Shown piece by piece: positions 18,683 to 27,608 of a stretch of DNA of 64,000 bases; the stretch's first letter is position 1, and each line of letters begins with the position of its first letter. The stretch is from the NCBI RefSeq assembly GCF_040151475.1, contig NZ_JBDKWG010000153.1, positions 1-64,000 of the forward strand, read 5' to 3'. The notes beneath the pieces are model-generated. The model did no database searches and was not told where the DNA came from. It saw nothing but the letters and a program-made list of their open reading frames with translations. Origin of the DNA: CAXBNB01 sp040151475. Its GTDB lineage: Bacteria > Bacteroidota > Bacteroidia > Cytophagales > Cyclobacteriaceae. A program made the translations under genes and the position numbers.

Positions 18683-20635
18683 TTAATATTTATACCTCAC
18701 AAAAGCCTCTATGGCTTCATATTCGGTCAATCCAAGTTTATTATAAAGACGTGCTGTTCCTCCGTTTCTGTCTTCTGCTCTCTGCCAGAATTCCCTACTG
18801 TCTTCTCCCTGGAACATAACTCCATCTTTTTGCGACTGATGAAAGAAAATTGCTTTTCTTTTCCTCATCACTTCATCAGGACTCAATGGCACAGCCATTT
18901 CAATCTCATCTGCAGGCCATTCATGCCATGCACCTCTATACAGCCACACCCAGCAATCTTTCATAAAATCTTTGCTTTTCAGCCTTTCTACCGAAGCGAA
19001 AATAGCATCCAGACATACTTTATGCGTACCATGCGGATCAGCCAGATCTCCAGCAGCATATATCTGATGCGGCTTTACTTCCTCTATCAGATTTTGTATA
19101 ATCTGAATATCTTCTTCTCCGATAGGATTCTTTTTGCTTTTGCCTGTTTCATAAAAAGGCATATCAAGAAAGTGAATTTTATCATCTGTAAGGCCACAAT
19201 ACCTGGCTCCAGCTATTGCTTCTCCCCTTCTTATCAACCCTTTTATTTTTCTGATTTCAAGAGAATCCAGGTCATCCTCTTGCTTATTCTTGATTTGATC
19301 AATTACCTTGTCCAAATCATCGGTAGGCACGTTGTTCGCTATATTCAGATCTCTTGAGAATTCTGCAAACCTCAACGCATCATGATCAGCAACAGCTATG
19401 TTTCCGGAAGTCTGATAAGCCACATGCACATCATGTCCCTGCTGCACCAACCTTAAGAAGGTACCTCCCATAGAAATCACATCATCATCCGGATGGGGGC
19501 TAAAAAGTATTACTCGTTTTCTGGCTGGCTCTGCCCGTTCCGGCCTTTTGGTATCATCCGCATTTGGCTTGCCTCCAGGCCATCCGGTAATCGTGCTTTG
19601 AAGCCTGTTGTGCATCTGGATGTTCAAATCATATGCAGACCCTTCCATTGCTATCAATTCCGACATTCCATGGTCATTATACTCTCGATCTGTCAGCTTC
19701 AAAAGTGGTTTATCCAAATATTGACTCAACCAAACGATAGCCTTCCTTTTCATAGGATCTGTCCACTGTACCGGCCCTACCAACCACGGAGTTTTAAATC
19801 TTTTCAATTCAGAGCAAGATTCTTCATCAAGCAAAATGGTTGTTTTAGGATGATCCTGCAAAAATGTAGCGGGAATTGACGATGTTTCTTCTCCTTCAAC
19901 AGCTTCTTTAATAATATCGGCTTTCTTATTTCCCCATGCCATCAAAACAATCCTCTTTGCAGCTTTAATGGTTTTGATCCCCATAGTGATTGCACGCTTA
20001 GGTACATTATCAATGCCATGAAAATCAGATGCTGCGTCCGCTTTTGTCAGGTAATCCAATGTCACCAATCTGGTAGATGAATTATAATGTGAACCCGGCT
20101 CATTAAAGCCAATGTGTCCGGTTCTTCCAATTCCCAAAAGCTGAAAATCCAATCCTCCATAAGAATCAATCTTTGCCTCATAATCCAGACAATACTGATA
20201 TACGTCTTCCACTGGTATAGAACCGTCCGGAATATTCACATTTTCAGGAAGTATATCTACATGATCAAAAAGGTGCTCATGCATAAAATAGTAATAGCTT
20301 TGAGCACTACTCTTTTGCATAGGAAAGTATTCGTCAAGATTGAATGTCACTACATTCTTAAAGCTCAATCCCTCTTCTTTATGATACCTCACCAACTCTT
20401 CATACACCCTGATAGGAGAAGAACCTGTAGCCAACCCAAGTACACACGTTTCATTGTTAGCCTCTTTTTTCTTAATCAAATCTGCAATTTCCTTAGCTAC
20501 TGCCAGAGATGCGATATTCGAAGAAGTAAAAACTTCCACGTGCATTTTTTCAAATCTGGTTAACTCAATCCTTCCTACTTCCTGGTGGCTAATATCCGCC
20601 GTTGCTTCACTCAATACAGGTTTAGTATCCATCAT
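18683..20635 (-). CDS. nagB: Glucosamine-6-phosphate deaminase fused to a PIG-L-type deacetylase domain
   Basis: Cytoplasmic enzyme converting GlcN-6-P to Fru-6-P and ammonia. Residues about 30-300 are the NagB domain: GLATGSSP (67-74), FNLDEY (98-103, with the catalytic Asp) and GIGRTGHIGFNEPGS (168-182). Residues about 370-640 are a PIG-L/LmbE-type domain with the zinc motif S-P-H381-P-D-D-D, MGGTFLRL, and a downstream DPHGTH. The fusion is widespread in Bacteroidota, and the PIG-L part could supply a de-N-acetylase activity, since no separate NagA is present here. The gene is divergent from the LacI regulator across tandem operator repeats and ends in its own terminator. Met1 or Met2 may be the start. 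Confidence 0.93.
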   Translation of the reverse strand: MMDTKPVLSEATADISHQEVGRIELTRFEKMHVEVFTSSNIASLAVAKEIADLIKKKEANNETCVLGLATGSSPIRVYEELVRYHKEEGLSFKNVVTFNLDEYFPMQKSSAQSYYYFMHEHLFDHVDILPENVNIPDGSIPVEDVYQYCLDYEAKIDSYGGLDFQLLGIGRTGHIGFNEPGSHYNSSTRLVTLDYLTKADAASDFHGIDNVPKRAITMGIKTIKAAKRIVLMAWGNKKADIIKEAVEGEETSSIPATFLQDHPKTTILLDEESCSELKRFKTPWLVGPVQWTDPMKRKAIVWLSQYLDKPLLKLTDREYNDHGMSELIAMEGSAYDLNIQMHNRLQSTITGWPGGKPNADDTKRPERAEPARKRVILFSPHPDDDVISMGGTFLRLVQQGHDVHVAYQTSGNIAVADHDALRFAEFSRDLNIANNVPTDDLDKVIDQIKNKQEDDLDSLEIRKIKGLIRRGEAIAGARYCGLTDDKIHFLDMPFYETGKSKKNPIGEEDIQIIQNLIEEVKPHQIYAAGDLADPHGTHKVCLDAIFASVERLKSKDFMKDCWVWLYRGAWHEWPADEIEMAVPLSPDEVMRKRKAIFFHQSQKDGVMFQGEDSREFWQRAEDRNGGTARLYNKLGLTEYEAIEAFVRYKY

Positions 20636-20739
20636 CGTTTTTTGAATTAAATTCCTCGGTTGTTTTATCTTTCTTATTACAAATTATAGTACAAACAAAC
20701 GAAATCCAAATCATATTTCAAAATAATTTAATCAAAATT

Positions 20740-20772
20740 GTTCACGTGAACACTAATTACGTTCTCGTGTAC
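20740..20772. promoter_or_regulatory. Tandem palindromic operators between nagB and the LacI gene
   Basis: GTTCACGTGAAC (20740-20751) is a perfect 12-bp palindrome. A degenerate copy, GTTCTCGTGTAC, lies at 20761-20772, and each is followed by ACTAATT. The period is exactly 21 bp (two helical turns), so two dimers could bind on one DNA face. The central CG dinucleotide and symmetric arms are typical of LacI-family sites. The site lies between divergent nagB and the LacI-glmM-acs genes, so it may control both. Confidence 0.65.
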
Positions 20773-20793
20773 ACTAATTTATAATTATATTTA

Positions 20794-20801
20794 TATATTT
20801 G
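20794..20801 (+). promoter_or_regulatory. Probable promoter -7 box of the LacI-glmM-acs operon
   Basis: TATATTTG matches the Bacteroidota -7 consensus TAnnTTTG and lies 29 bp before the ATG. The tandem operators sit 21-54 bp upstream, overlapping the expected -33 region, so repressor binding would block this promoter. No clear TTG -33 element is visible. Confidence 0.5.
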
Positions 20802-20830
20802 TACTTATTCGGCACTACAACCTCACTGAA

Positions 20831-21877
20831 ATGAGTTTAAAAAAATACACCACTAAAGACATTGCAAAGCTGGCTGATGTGTCAAGAGGCACTGTGGACA
20901 GAGTGCTACACAGAAGAGGCAAAGTATCAGAGGAAGCCGAAAAAAAAGTAAGGAAGGTACTTGAAGAAATTGACTATCAACCTAATGTAATAGCCCGAAC
21001 TCTTAGAGAGAATAAGATAATACAAATCGCCACTTTACTCCCATCTCCGGAGATTGACTCATTTTGGAAAAAACCAATGATAGGAATAAATGAAGCGCTA
21101 CATAGCTACAACACCTTTGGGGTGAGTATTACCCAGTACTTTTACGATCAAAATGACAAGTCTAATTTTGAAGAAGTAGCCAAACGACTGATTGATTCTA
21201 AGCCCGATGGCATTTTGACTGCCCCTCTGTTTAAAAAGGAAGCCTTAGTTTTTTTCGATCAATGTCATACACTTGGATTGCCCTATACCACTATCAACAC
21301 AGATATTTCTGAATCCCAATATGCTTGTTTCATAGGTCAGGATTTATATCAAAGTGGACGAATAGCTGCCGATCTGATGTTCAAAACTCAGAAAAAGAGT
21401 GGTAAAATTCTGATTTTCCATTTTGATGAAGAAATTTCCAATTCACCCCACATGCAGGAAAAAGAACGTGGTTTCAAAGATTATTTTGCAAAACACGACA
21501 CTAATAATCAAACTTTCGAAACCTTCAATTTGATTGATGCCATAGAACATAACCTAAAAAGCATTTTGGACAACTCATTGAAAAATGAGAATATAAGTGG
21601 GATTTTTGTTACCACTTCAAAAACCTTTGAAGTAGCCAAATACCTCAGGCCAACATTAAAAACCTTTCCTCTCATCGGGTATGACCTGGTAGATGAAAAT
21701 ATAAAAAACCTAAAATCAGGTAAAATAGATTTTTTAATCAACCAAAACCCTAAAAAACAAGCCTTTCAAGGTATTCATTACCTGACTGAACTATTGGTTT
21801 TCAAAAAAGAAATTCCAACCAAGGAATTGCTCCCGATAGACATTATTACCAAAGAAAATATAAGTACCTATTTATAA
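20831..21877 (+). CDS. LacI-family transcriptional regulator
   Basis: DNA-binding regulator of the hexosamine genes. The 348 residues start with a LacI-type helix-turn-helix (about 6-27: YTTKDIAKLADVSRGTVDRVL) and hinge (NVIARTLREN), then a periplasmic-binding-protein-like effector domain (about 65-345). The RGTVDRVLHRRG recognition sequence is that of a Bacteroidota subgroup whose ligand domain resembles ribose/sugar-binding proteins. It is the first gene of a unit with glmM (8 bp gap) and acs. Autoregulation and control of divergent nagB are suggested by the operators upstream. The effector is probably an amino-sugar phosphate, by context only. Confidence 0.93.
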   Translation: MSLKKYTTKDIAKLADVSRGTVDRVLHRRGKVSEEAEKKVRKVLEEIDYQPNVIARTLRENKIIQIATLLPSPEIDSFWKKPMIGINEALHSYNTFGVSITQYFYDQNDKSNFEEVAKRLIDSKPDGILTAPLFKKEALVFFDQCHTLGLPYTTINTDISESQYACFIGQDLYQSGRIAADLMFKTQKKSGKILIFHFDEEISNSPHMQEKERGFKDYFAKHDTNNQTFETFNLIDAIEHNLKSILDNSLKNENISGIFVTTSKTFEVAKYLRPTLKTFPLIGYDLVDENIKNLKSGKIDFLINQNPKKQAFQGIHYLTELLVFKKEIPTKELLPIDIITKENISTYL

Positions 21878-21885
21878 TTAAGAAC

Positions 21886-23262
21886 ATGACATTAATAAAA
21901 TCTATCTCTGGAATCAGGGGTACTATTGGCGGACAACCCGGCAATAACCTCACTCCTCTTGACATTGTAAAATATGCCGCATCGTTTGGACAATGGGTAA
22001 AAACAAACAACTCTAAAAAAGTAGTCATAGGCCGGGATGCCAGAATTTCAGGTGAAATGGTATCTCAACTGATCAGCAACACACTGATTGGTATGGGAAT
22101 AGATGTAGTTGATTTAGGCTTGACCACTACACCTACGGTGGAAATTGCAGTACCTAAAGAAAATGCCGGCGGAGGTATCATCATCACCGCCAGCCACAAC
22201 CCTATTCAATGGAATGCACTGAAGTTACTCAATCACGAAGGAGAGTTTTTGTCGAAAGAAAATGGCGAGAATATACTAACGCTTGCAGAAGGAGGAAATT
22301 TTGAATTTGCAGAAGTCTTGAACCTGGGACAATATTCGCAAAATGCTGATTACATAGATATACACATTGCGGACATCCTTGCTTTGTCTTTGGTAGATAA
22401 AGAGGCTATTGCTAAGAAAAATTTCAAAGTAGCGATCGACTGTGTAAACTCTACAGGAGGATTGGCTCTCCCAAAACTCCTGAGGGCATTAGGAGTTGAA
22501 GTGATCGAAGAAATGTATTGCGAACCCAATGGACACTTTCCACACAATCCGGAACCACTCCCTGAGCATTTAACAGCCATTTGTGATAAAATGAAAGGAG
22601 GAGACTATGATGTAGGCTTTGTAGTCGATCCTGATGTTGACCGTCTTGCCTTTATTGACGAAAAGGGAGAATTTGTTGGGGAAGAATATACATTGGTTTT
22701 AGTTGCTGATTACGTACTTTCTCAAACTCCGGGAGATGTAGTTTCCAACTTATCATCATCAGGAGCATTAACCAAAATAGCCGAAAAATACGAACAAAAA
22801 AGAGCAGAATCTGCCGTTGGAGAAGTGAATGTAGTGGCCAAAATGAAAAGCATCAATGCCATAATAGGAGGCGAAGGCAATGGCGGCATTATATATCCTG
22901 AACTTCACTATGGCAGAGATTCTTTGGTAGGCATTGCCTTGTTTTTAACTTATCTGGCAAAAACGGATAAATCTGTAGCTCAATTAAAGGCTGAATGTCC
23001 GCAGACATACATCTCTAAAAATAAAATTGAACTGTCTGCCTCCATAGATGTAGATAAGGTTTTGGAACAACTCACTACGGAGTTTCAGAACTGCCCTCAA
23101 AACCGTATCGACGGAGTGAAAATATATTTTGATGACGAATGGGCACACATTAGAAAGTCCAATACCGAACCAATCATTAGAATTTATTCAGAGTCCACTA
23201 CCATGAATAAGGCAGAAAATGTATTTTTGAGAATCAAAAAAGTAATTGACAGAATTATTTGA
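21886..23262 (+). CDS. glmM: Phosphoglucosamine mutase (GlmM-type)
   Basis: Alpha-D-phosphohexomutase interconverting hexosamine 1- and 6-phosphates. In 458 residues it carries the phosphoserine loop TASHNPIQWN (101-110, Ser103), the magnesium loop DPDVDR (248-253), the sugar-binding loop GGEGNGG (328-334), and a C-terminal phosphate-binding RKSNTEP. These follow the GlmM rather than phosphoglucomutase pattern. It is placed between the LacI regulator and acs rather than with cell-wall genes. Here it probably links the 1-phosphate products of the NahK branch to the 6-phosphate used by NagB. Whether N-acetylated substrates are accepted is unknown. Confidence 0.93.
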   Translation: MTLIKSISGIRGTIGGQPGNNLTPLDIVKYAASFGQWVKTNNSKKVVIGRDARISGEMVSQLISNTLIGMGIDVVDLGLTTTPTVEIAVPKENAGGGIIITASHNPIQWNALKLLNHEGEFLSKENGENILTLAEGGNFEFAEVLNLGQYSQNADYIDIHIADILALSLVDKEAIAKKNFKVAIDCVNSTGGLALPKLLRALGVEVIEEMYCEPNGHFPHNPEPLPEHLTAICDKMKGGDYDVGFVVDPDVDRLAFIDEKGEFVGEEYTLVLVADYVLSQTPGDVVSNLSSSGALTKIAEKYEQKRAESAVGEVNVVAKMKSINAIIGGEGNGGIIYPELHYGRDSLVGIALFLTYLAKTDKSVAQLKAECPQTYISKNKIELSASIDVDKVLEQLTTEFQNCPQNRIDGVKIYFDDEWAHIRKSNTEPIIRIYSESTTMNKAENVFLRIKKVIDRII

Positions 23263-23274
23263 ACTATATAAACT

Positions 23275-25170
23275 ATGAACAAAATACAAACACTAGCAGG
23301 ATACTTTCACGAATACCAAAAAAGTGTGGCTCAACCGGAAGAGTTTTGGAGTCGTGTAGCAGAATCCTTTCACTGGGATAAAAAATGGAATAAAGTTTTA
23401 GAATGGAATTTTGACAAACCGGATGTTAAATGGTTTATCAACGGAAAACTGAACATTACCGAAAGTATTTTTGAAAGAAATTTATTCACTCTTGGAAACA
23501 GAGCTGCAATTGTCTGGGAACCCAACGACCCAAATGAACCAAACGTCACCCTTACTTACAAGCAGTTGTTCAAAAAAATGTGTCAGTTTGCCAATGCACT
23601 GAAAGCTCAGGGGGTAGAAAAAGGGGACAGAGTGATTATTTATATGCCTATGGTTCCAGAGGCAGCCATAGCTATGCTGGCTTGTGCACGGGTAGGCGCA
23701 GTACACTCAGTAGTATTTGCAGGATTTTCTGCCAGTGCTTTAGCAGACAGGATCACCGACTGTGAAGCGAAGGTCATCCTAACTTCAGATGGAAACTACA
23801 GAGGAGCTAAAACCATTGATGTTAAAAGCGTTGTAGATGAAGCCCTAGAAATGAGTAATGTTACCGAAAAAGTAATTGTATTAAAACGAACCGGAAGTGA
23901 AGTAACAATGAAAGCCGGACGTGACATCTGGTGGCATGATGCGATTGACGGTGTGTCTGACGACAATAAAGCTGAAATTCTGGATAGTGAAGACATGTTA
24001 TTCATTCTTTACACTTCAGGATCTACAGGAAAACCAAAGGGCGTGGTTCACACTTGTGGTGGCTATATGGTTTATAGTAACTATTCATTTGAAAATGTCT
24101 TTCAATACTCACAAGGGGATATTTATTGGTGTACAGCAGACGTAGGCTGGATCACAGGCCACTCCTATATAGTGTATGGCCCATTATTGGCCGGAGCAAC
24201 TACTTTGATGTTTGAAGGAGTGCCTACCTATCCTGATGCAGGGCGTTTTTGGGATGTGATTGATAAATATCAGGTCAATCAGTTTTATACTGCTCCTACA
24301 GCCATCAGGGCATTGCAAGCCTACGGACTTGAGCCTTTGGAAAAATACAAATTGGATTCCCTGAAAGTAATTGGCTCAGTAGGAGAGCCAATAAATGAAG
24401 AAGCATGGCACTGGTACCATACTCATATAGGCAAAGGAAATTGTCCACTTGTAGATACCTGGTGGCAAACCGAAACAGGTGGCATTATGATCTCTGCACT
24501 TGCCGGGATCACACCAAACAAACCTGCGCATGCCTCACTCCCACTGCCAGGCATTCAGCCAATAATAGTGGATACAGATGGCAAAGAAGTGACTGGTAAT
24601 AACGTGGAGGGAAATCTTTGTATAAAATTCCCATGGCCTTCCATTATCCGAACTACCTATGGCGATCATGACAGGTGTAAAAAAGAATACTTTTCCACCT
24701 ACAAAGGGCTTTACTTCACCGGAGATGGAGCCAAACGTGACCATGACGGTTATTTGAGAATTCTGGGACGCGTAGATGATGTTATCAATGTTTCAGGCCA
24801 CAGACTGGGCACTGCAGAAGTAGAAAATGCGATCAATGAACACCCGAGAGTGGTGGAATCCGCTGTAGTTGGCTACCCTCATGACATCAAAGGACAAGGC
24901 ATTTACGCTTATGTGATCTGCGATATGGAAGGCCGTTCTGAACAAAGTTTGAAAGATGAGATCAAACTTACAGTGAGCAAAGTCATAGGGCCAATAGCCA
25001 GGCCGGATCAGATTCAGATAGTACCGGGATTGCCAAAAACAAGATCAGGTAAAATCATGAGAAGGATTCTTAGAAAAATAGCTGAAGGTGATACTTCTAA
25101 TCTCGGTGATACTTCTACACTACTGAACCCTGAAGTAGTTGAAGCTATCATTAGTGGGGCTGGAAAGTAA
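23275..25170 (+). CDS. acs: Acetyl-coenzyme A synthetase
   Basis: AMP-forming ligase making acetyl-CoA from acetate, ATP and CoA in the cytoplasm. The 631 residues show the N-terminal ACAS_N segment, the AMP-binding motif YTSGSTGKPKG (246-256), the acetate-pocket and adenylate segment DTWWQTETGG, and the C-terminal catalytic-lysine motif RSGKIMRR, a known site of regulatory acetylation. The length is typical. It begins 12 bp behind glmM in a LacI-headed operon facing nagB. This placement suggests it recaptures acetate released when N-acetylhexosamines are deacetylated, rather than general acetate growth. A strong terminator follows directly. Confidence 0.95.
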   Translation: MNKIQTLAGYFHEYQKSVAQPEEFWSRVAESFHWDKKWNKVLEWNFDKPDVKWFINGKLNITESIFERNLFTLGNRAAIVWEPNDPNEPNVTLTYKQLFKKMCQFANALKAQGVEKGDRVIIYMPMVPEAAIAMLACARVGAVHSVVFAGFSASALADRITDCEAKVILTSDGNYRGAKTIDVKSVVDEALEMSNVTEKVIVLKRTGSEVTMKAGRDIWWHDAIDGVSDDNKAEILDSEDMLFILYTSGSTGKPKGVVHTCGGYMVYSNYSFENVFQYSQGDIYWCTADVGWITGHSYIVYGPLLAGATTLMFEGVPTYPDAGRFWDVIDKYQVNQFYTAPTAIRALQAYGLEPLEKYKLDSLKVIGSVGEPINEEAWHWYHTHIGKGNCPLVDTWWQTETGGIMISALAGITPNKPAHASLPLPGIQPIIVDTDGKEVTGNNVEGNLCIKFPWPSIIRTTYGDHDRCKKEYFSTYKGLYFTGDGAKRDHDGYLRILGRVDDVINVSGHRLGTAEVENAINEHPRVVESAVVGYPHDIKGQGIYAYVICDMEGRSEQSLKDEIKLTVSKVIGPIARPDQIQIVPGLPKTRSGKIMRRILRKIAEGDTSNLGDTSTLLNPEVVEAIISGAGK

Positions 25171-25189
25171 TTTCTTTAAAGGCTAAAAT

Positions 25190-25231
25190 AAAAAAGCAAA
25201 AGGCTCACAAATGTGAGCCTTTTGCTTTTTT
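25190..25231. terminator. Strong intrinsic terminator after acs
   Basis: GCAAAAGGCTCACA (25196-25209) pairs perfectly with TGTGAGCCTTTTGC (25211-25224 region). An A-run precedes it and TTTTTTATTTT follows. It ends the LacI-glmM-acs operon and is symmetrical enough to work in both directions. Confidence 0.9.
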
Positions 25232-25518
25232 ATTTTCTTGTTAATAACACAAATTATCAGGCTTTGATTGTCATTTCTATCCAATTCGTCATGGGGTAAT
25301 GCTACATATAACCTCATTTTCTCTCTAAAGAAGGTTGCACAACAGCTGCCACAGTTAGTCCTTTATTTATTTGGTTAATTAAAAGTTAACAATTAATTTC
25401 AAAGCTTCTAGCCAATTAATAATTCAAAGAGTGCATTTAACGGACACTCACTCTTGTAAATGAAATAATTGTATGATGAACGAGGTATGATTTTCATCTA
25501 ATTCAAATCGAACTGATT
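25232..25518. other. AT-rich intergenic region upstream of the MORN membrane protein
   Basis: No gene or RNA could be recognised. The region is AT-rich with several TTAATTA-type stretches (about 25370-25430). It presumably carries the promoter of the next gene, but no exact TAnnTTTG box with a correctly spaced TTG was found. Confidence 0.4.
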
Positions 25519-27414
25519 ATGACACGTGAAGAACATTTGACATTCTGTAAAAGATGTACCAACAGAACGATGGATTTACAACAAGGTCTATTATGTAATA
25601 TTACTGGTCAAAAAGCCAATTTTGAAGGAAATTGTGAAAGTTTCCATTTGGACGAGACTGTTAAAGAACCCGAGGACTATACTGATAAACCGCAATCCAA
25701 TTTTGAAATAATCTCATCGCTTCCACAAGAAGTTAAAGAAAAACTAATCCCACATCAAGATTTAAGCAATGCAATTATTGGAGGATTTTCCCTTTCTGTA
25801 ATTAGTGCCTTAATTTGGGCAGTGGTGACAGTTGCAACTGAATACCAGATTGGGTATATGGCAATCGGTGTTGGTTTTCTAGTTGGAATGGGGGTTCGTT
25901 TTTTTGGAGCGGGCGTTGATCAAGTTTATGGCTTAATAGGTGGCTTTTTTGCTCTATTGGGATGCCTATTGGGCAATTTATTCTCCCAAGTAGGTTTCAT
26001 CGCTGATGTACAGACCTTAGGATACTTAGACACACTTATGCTATTAAACATGGAAACTATTCAGCTTATTTTCGAAGAGTCATTTGCGCCAATAGACTTG
26101 TTGTTTTATGGTATTGCAGTTTACGAAGGTTATAAATTTTCTTTCAGATCAATACCAGAGGATATAAAAAAACTGGATGATTTAACACCATTGTACTCAA
26201 AATTAAGAATGCCTGTTGCATCTATGTGTGTCGTTATATTGTTAGTTTCAGTTTACCTTTTATCCAAAGGTGTTACGGGAGATCAAATTTTTTATTATGA
26301 AAGCGGAAAAGTGCAATCCCAAGGTATGCTGAGAGAAGGAAAAGAGAATGGTCCTTGGCAATACTATTATGAGAACGGAAATATCCAAGCTGAGACCAAC
26401 TATAAAAATGGCTTGGAAACAGGTATATGGAAATGGTATTCTGAGTCGGAGAAATTGTTTAAAGTTGGAAATTACAACAATGGCTTATTTGATGGCACTT
26501 GGCTCGTCTATAACGAAAATGGCATTTTAATCGATTCAAGTAATTATTCTAACGGAAGGCTCAATGGTGCTTATACTTCTTATCATGAAAATGGAAAGCT
26601 ATTTCAAATCGGTCAATATGTAAGGGATAAGCAAACAGGTCAATTTAAAACTTATAATAAGAATGGATTTCTGATCTCAGAAGGCAGATTTAACAATGGA
26701 GAGCTCGCTGGTTTATGGAAGTACTTCTATGAAGATGGTACGCCCAGCCATGAAATTGAATATATAGATAAAACAATTTCAAAAATCATGAATGCTTGGG
26801 ACTTTAATGGTGAAAAATTAGTAAGTGGTGGAAACGGAACTTTCAAGGCCTTTTTTAATAATAATTCAGTATCTCAAGAAGGAAAACTGGAATTTGGTAA
26901 AAGGGTTGGAGAATGGAAAACCTATTTTGGTGATGGCAAATTGAAAGAAGTTGGTAACTATGTAGCCAATGATTTTCACCTGACATCTGCATGGAATCAA
27001 AAAGGTGAGCAAATGGTGAAAAATGGTAATGGTGAGTACACCTCTTACTTTGACAGTTCTACATACGTCTATGAAAAAGGTTCTTTCAAAAATGGTCTTA
27101 AAAACGGATATTGGGAGATACATTATCCCAATACAATATTGATACAACAAGAGTTAAATTTTGTTGACGGTAAAGTGCATGGCAGAAGTGTGAATTATTA
27201 TAATAACGGAAACTTGATGACTGAAGGAGTTTTCGATAAAGATAAGAAAGTAGGAGAATGGAAGTGGTATTATGAATCGGGACAACTTCAATGTAGCATA
27301 AATTATGAAAATGACAAGAAACAAGGTGATCAGGTATTCTACAGTGAGGCTGGCATTGAGGCAAAAAAGGAGGTGTACGAAGATGGTAAACTCTTAGAAG
27401 AAGTACTACTATAA
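25519..27414 (+). CDS. Membrane protein with N-terminal Cys cluster and MORN/YwqK-type repeats
   Basis: No specific function is recognised. The first 45 residues hold a conserved cysteine set (C-x2-C near 10-13, then Cys27 and Cys39) in a REEHLTFCKRCTNR context that recurs in Bacteroidota membrane proteins and may bind a metal. Hydrophobic segments follow between about 90 and 260 (at least three to four helices). From about residue 265 to the end there are roughly 14 repeats of the MORN/YwqK type (YYENGNIQAETNYKNG, WKWYSESEKLF and so on), period about 22-24 residues. Such repeats are found in lipid- or protein-contacting modules and in YwqK-like antitoxins. It is a single-gene unit with lower GC than its neighbours. 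Confidence 0.85.
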   Translation: MTREEHLTFCKRCTNRTMDLQQGLLCNITGQKANFEGNCESFHLDETVKEPEDYTDKPQSNFEIISSLPQEVKEKLIPHQDLSNAIIGGFSLSVISALIWAVVTVATEYQIGYMAIGVGFLVGMGVRFFGAGVDQVYGLIGGFFALLGCLLGNLFSQVGFIADVQTLGYLDTLMLLNMETIQLIFEESFAPIDLLFYGIAVYEGYKFSFRSIPEDIKKLDDLTPLYSKLRMPVASMCVVILLVSVYLLSKGVTGDQIFYYESGKVQSQGMLREGKENGPWQYYYENGNIQAETNYKNGLETGIWKWYSESEKLFKVGNYNNGLFDGTWLVYNENGILIDSSNYSNGRLNGAYTSYHENGKLFQIGQYVRDKQTGQFKTYNKNGFLISEGRFNNGELAGLWKYFYEDGTPSHEIEYIDKTISKIMNAWDFNGEKLVSGGNGTFKAFFNNNSVSQEGKLEFGKRVGEWKTYFGDGKLKEVGNYVANDFHLTSAWNQKGEQMVKNGNGEYTSYFDSSTYVYEKGSFKNGLKNGYWEIHYPNTILIQQELNFVDGKVHGRSVNYYNNGNLMTEGVFDKDKKVGEWKWYYESGQLQCSINYENDKKQGDQVFYSEAGIEAKKEVYEDGKLLEEVLL

Positions 27415-27545
27415 TTTGATAGAAATATTTGAATAGCTGGTTTTTCCAGAAGAAACAATTTCAACCACAGATCTTTGAAGACTAAAGTTTGAAACGGGAA
27501 ACTAGTATGTAAAAAGACTCTTCAGACTGTTCTGAGAAATAGAAG

Positions 27546-27576
27546 CTTTACCAAACCTTGAAGATTTAGTAAAGCC
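27546..27576. terminator. Hairpin between convergent MORN and MFS genes
   Basis: GCTTTACCAAA pairs with TTTAGTAAAGC (one mismatch, 9-nt loop) midway between two convergent genes. No long T-run follows on either strand, so termination is plausible but not certain. Confidence 0.5.
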
Positions 27577-27608
27577 TGAAATTTTATATTCACCAGCTCG
27601 TTTCTTTA

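Noticed and set aside
12500..25170. Search for a lacto-N-biose/galacto-N-biose phosphorylase (GH112) or a GalT to complete a bifidobacterial-type pathway
   Set aside because: Neither was found. The nucleotidyltransferase is of the pyrophosphorylase type, so the route, if real, differs from the bifidobacterial one.
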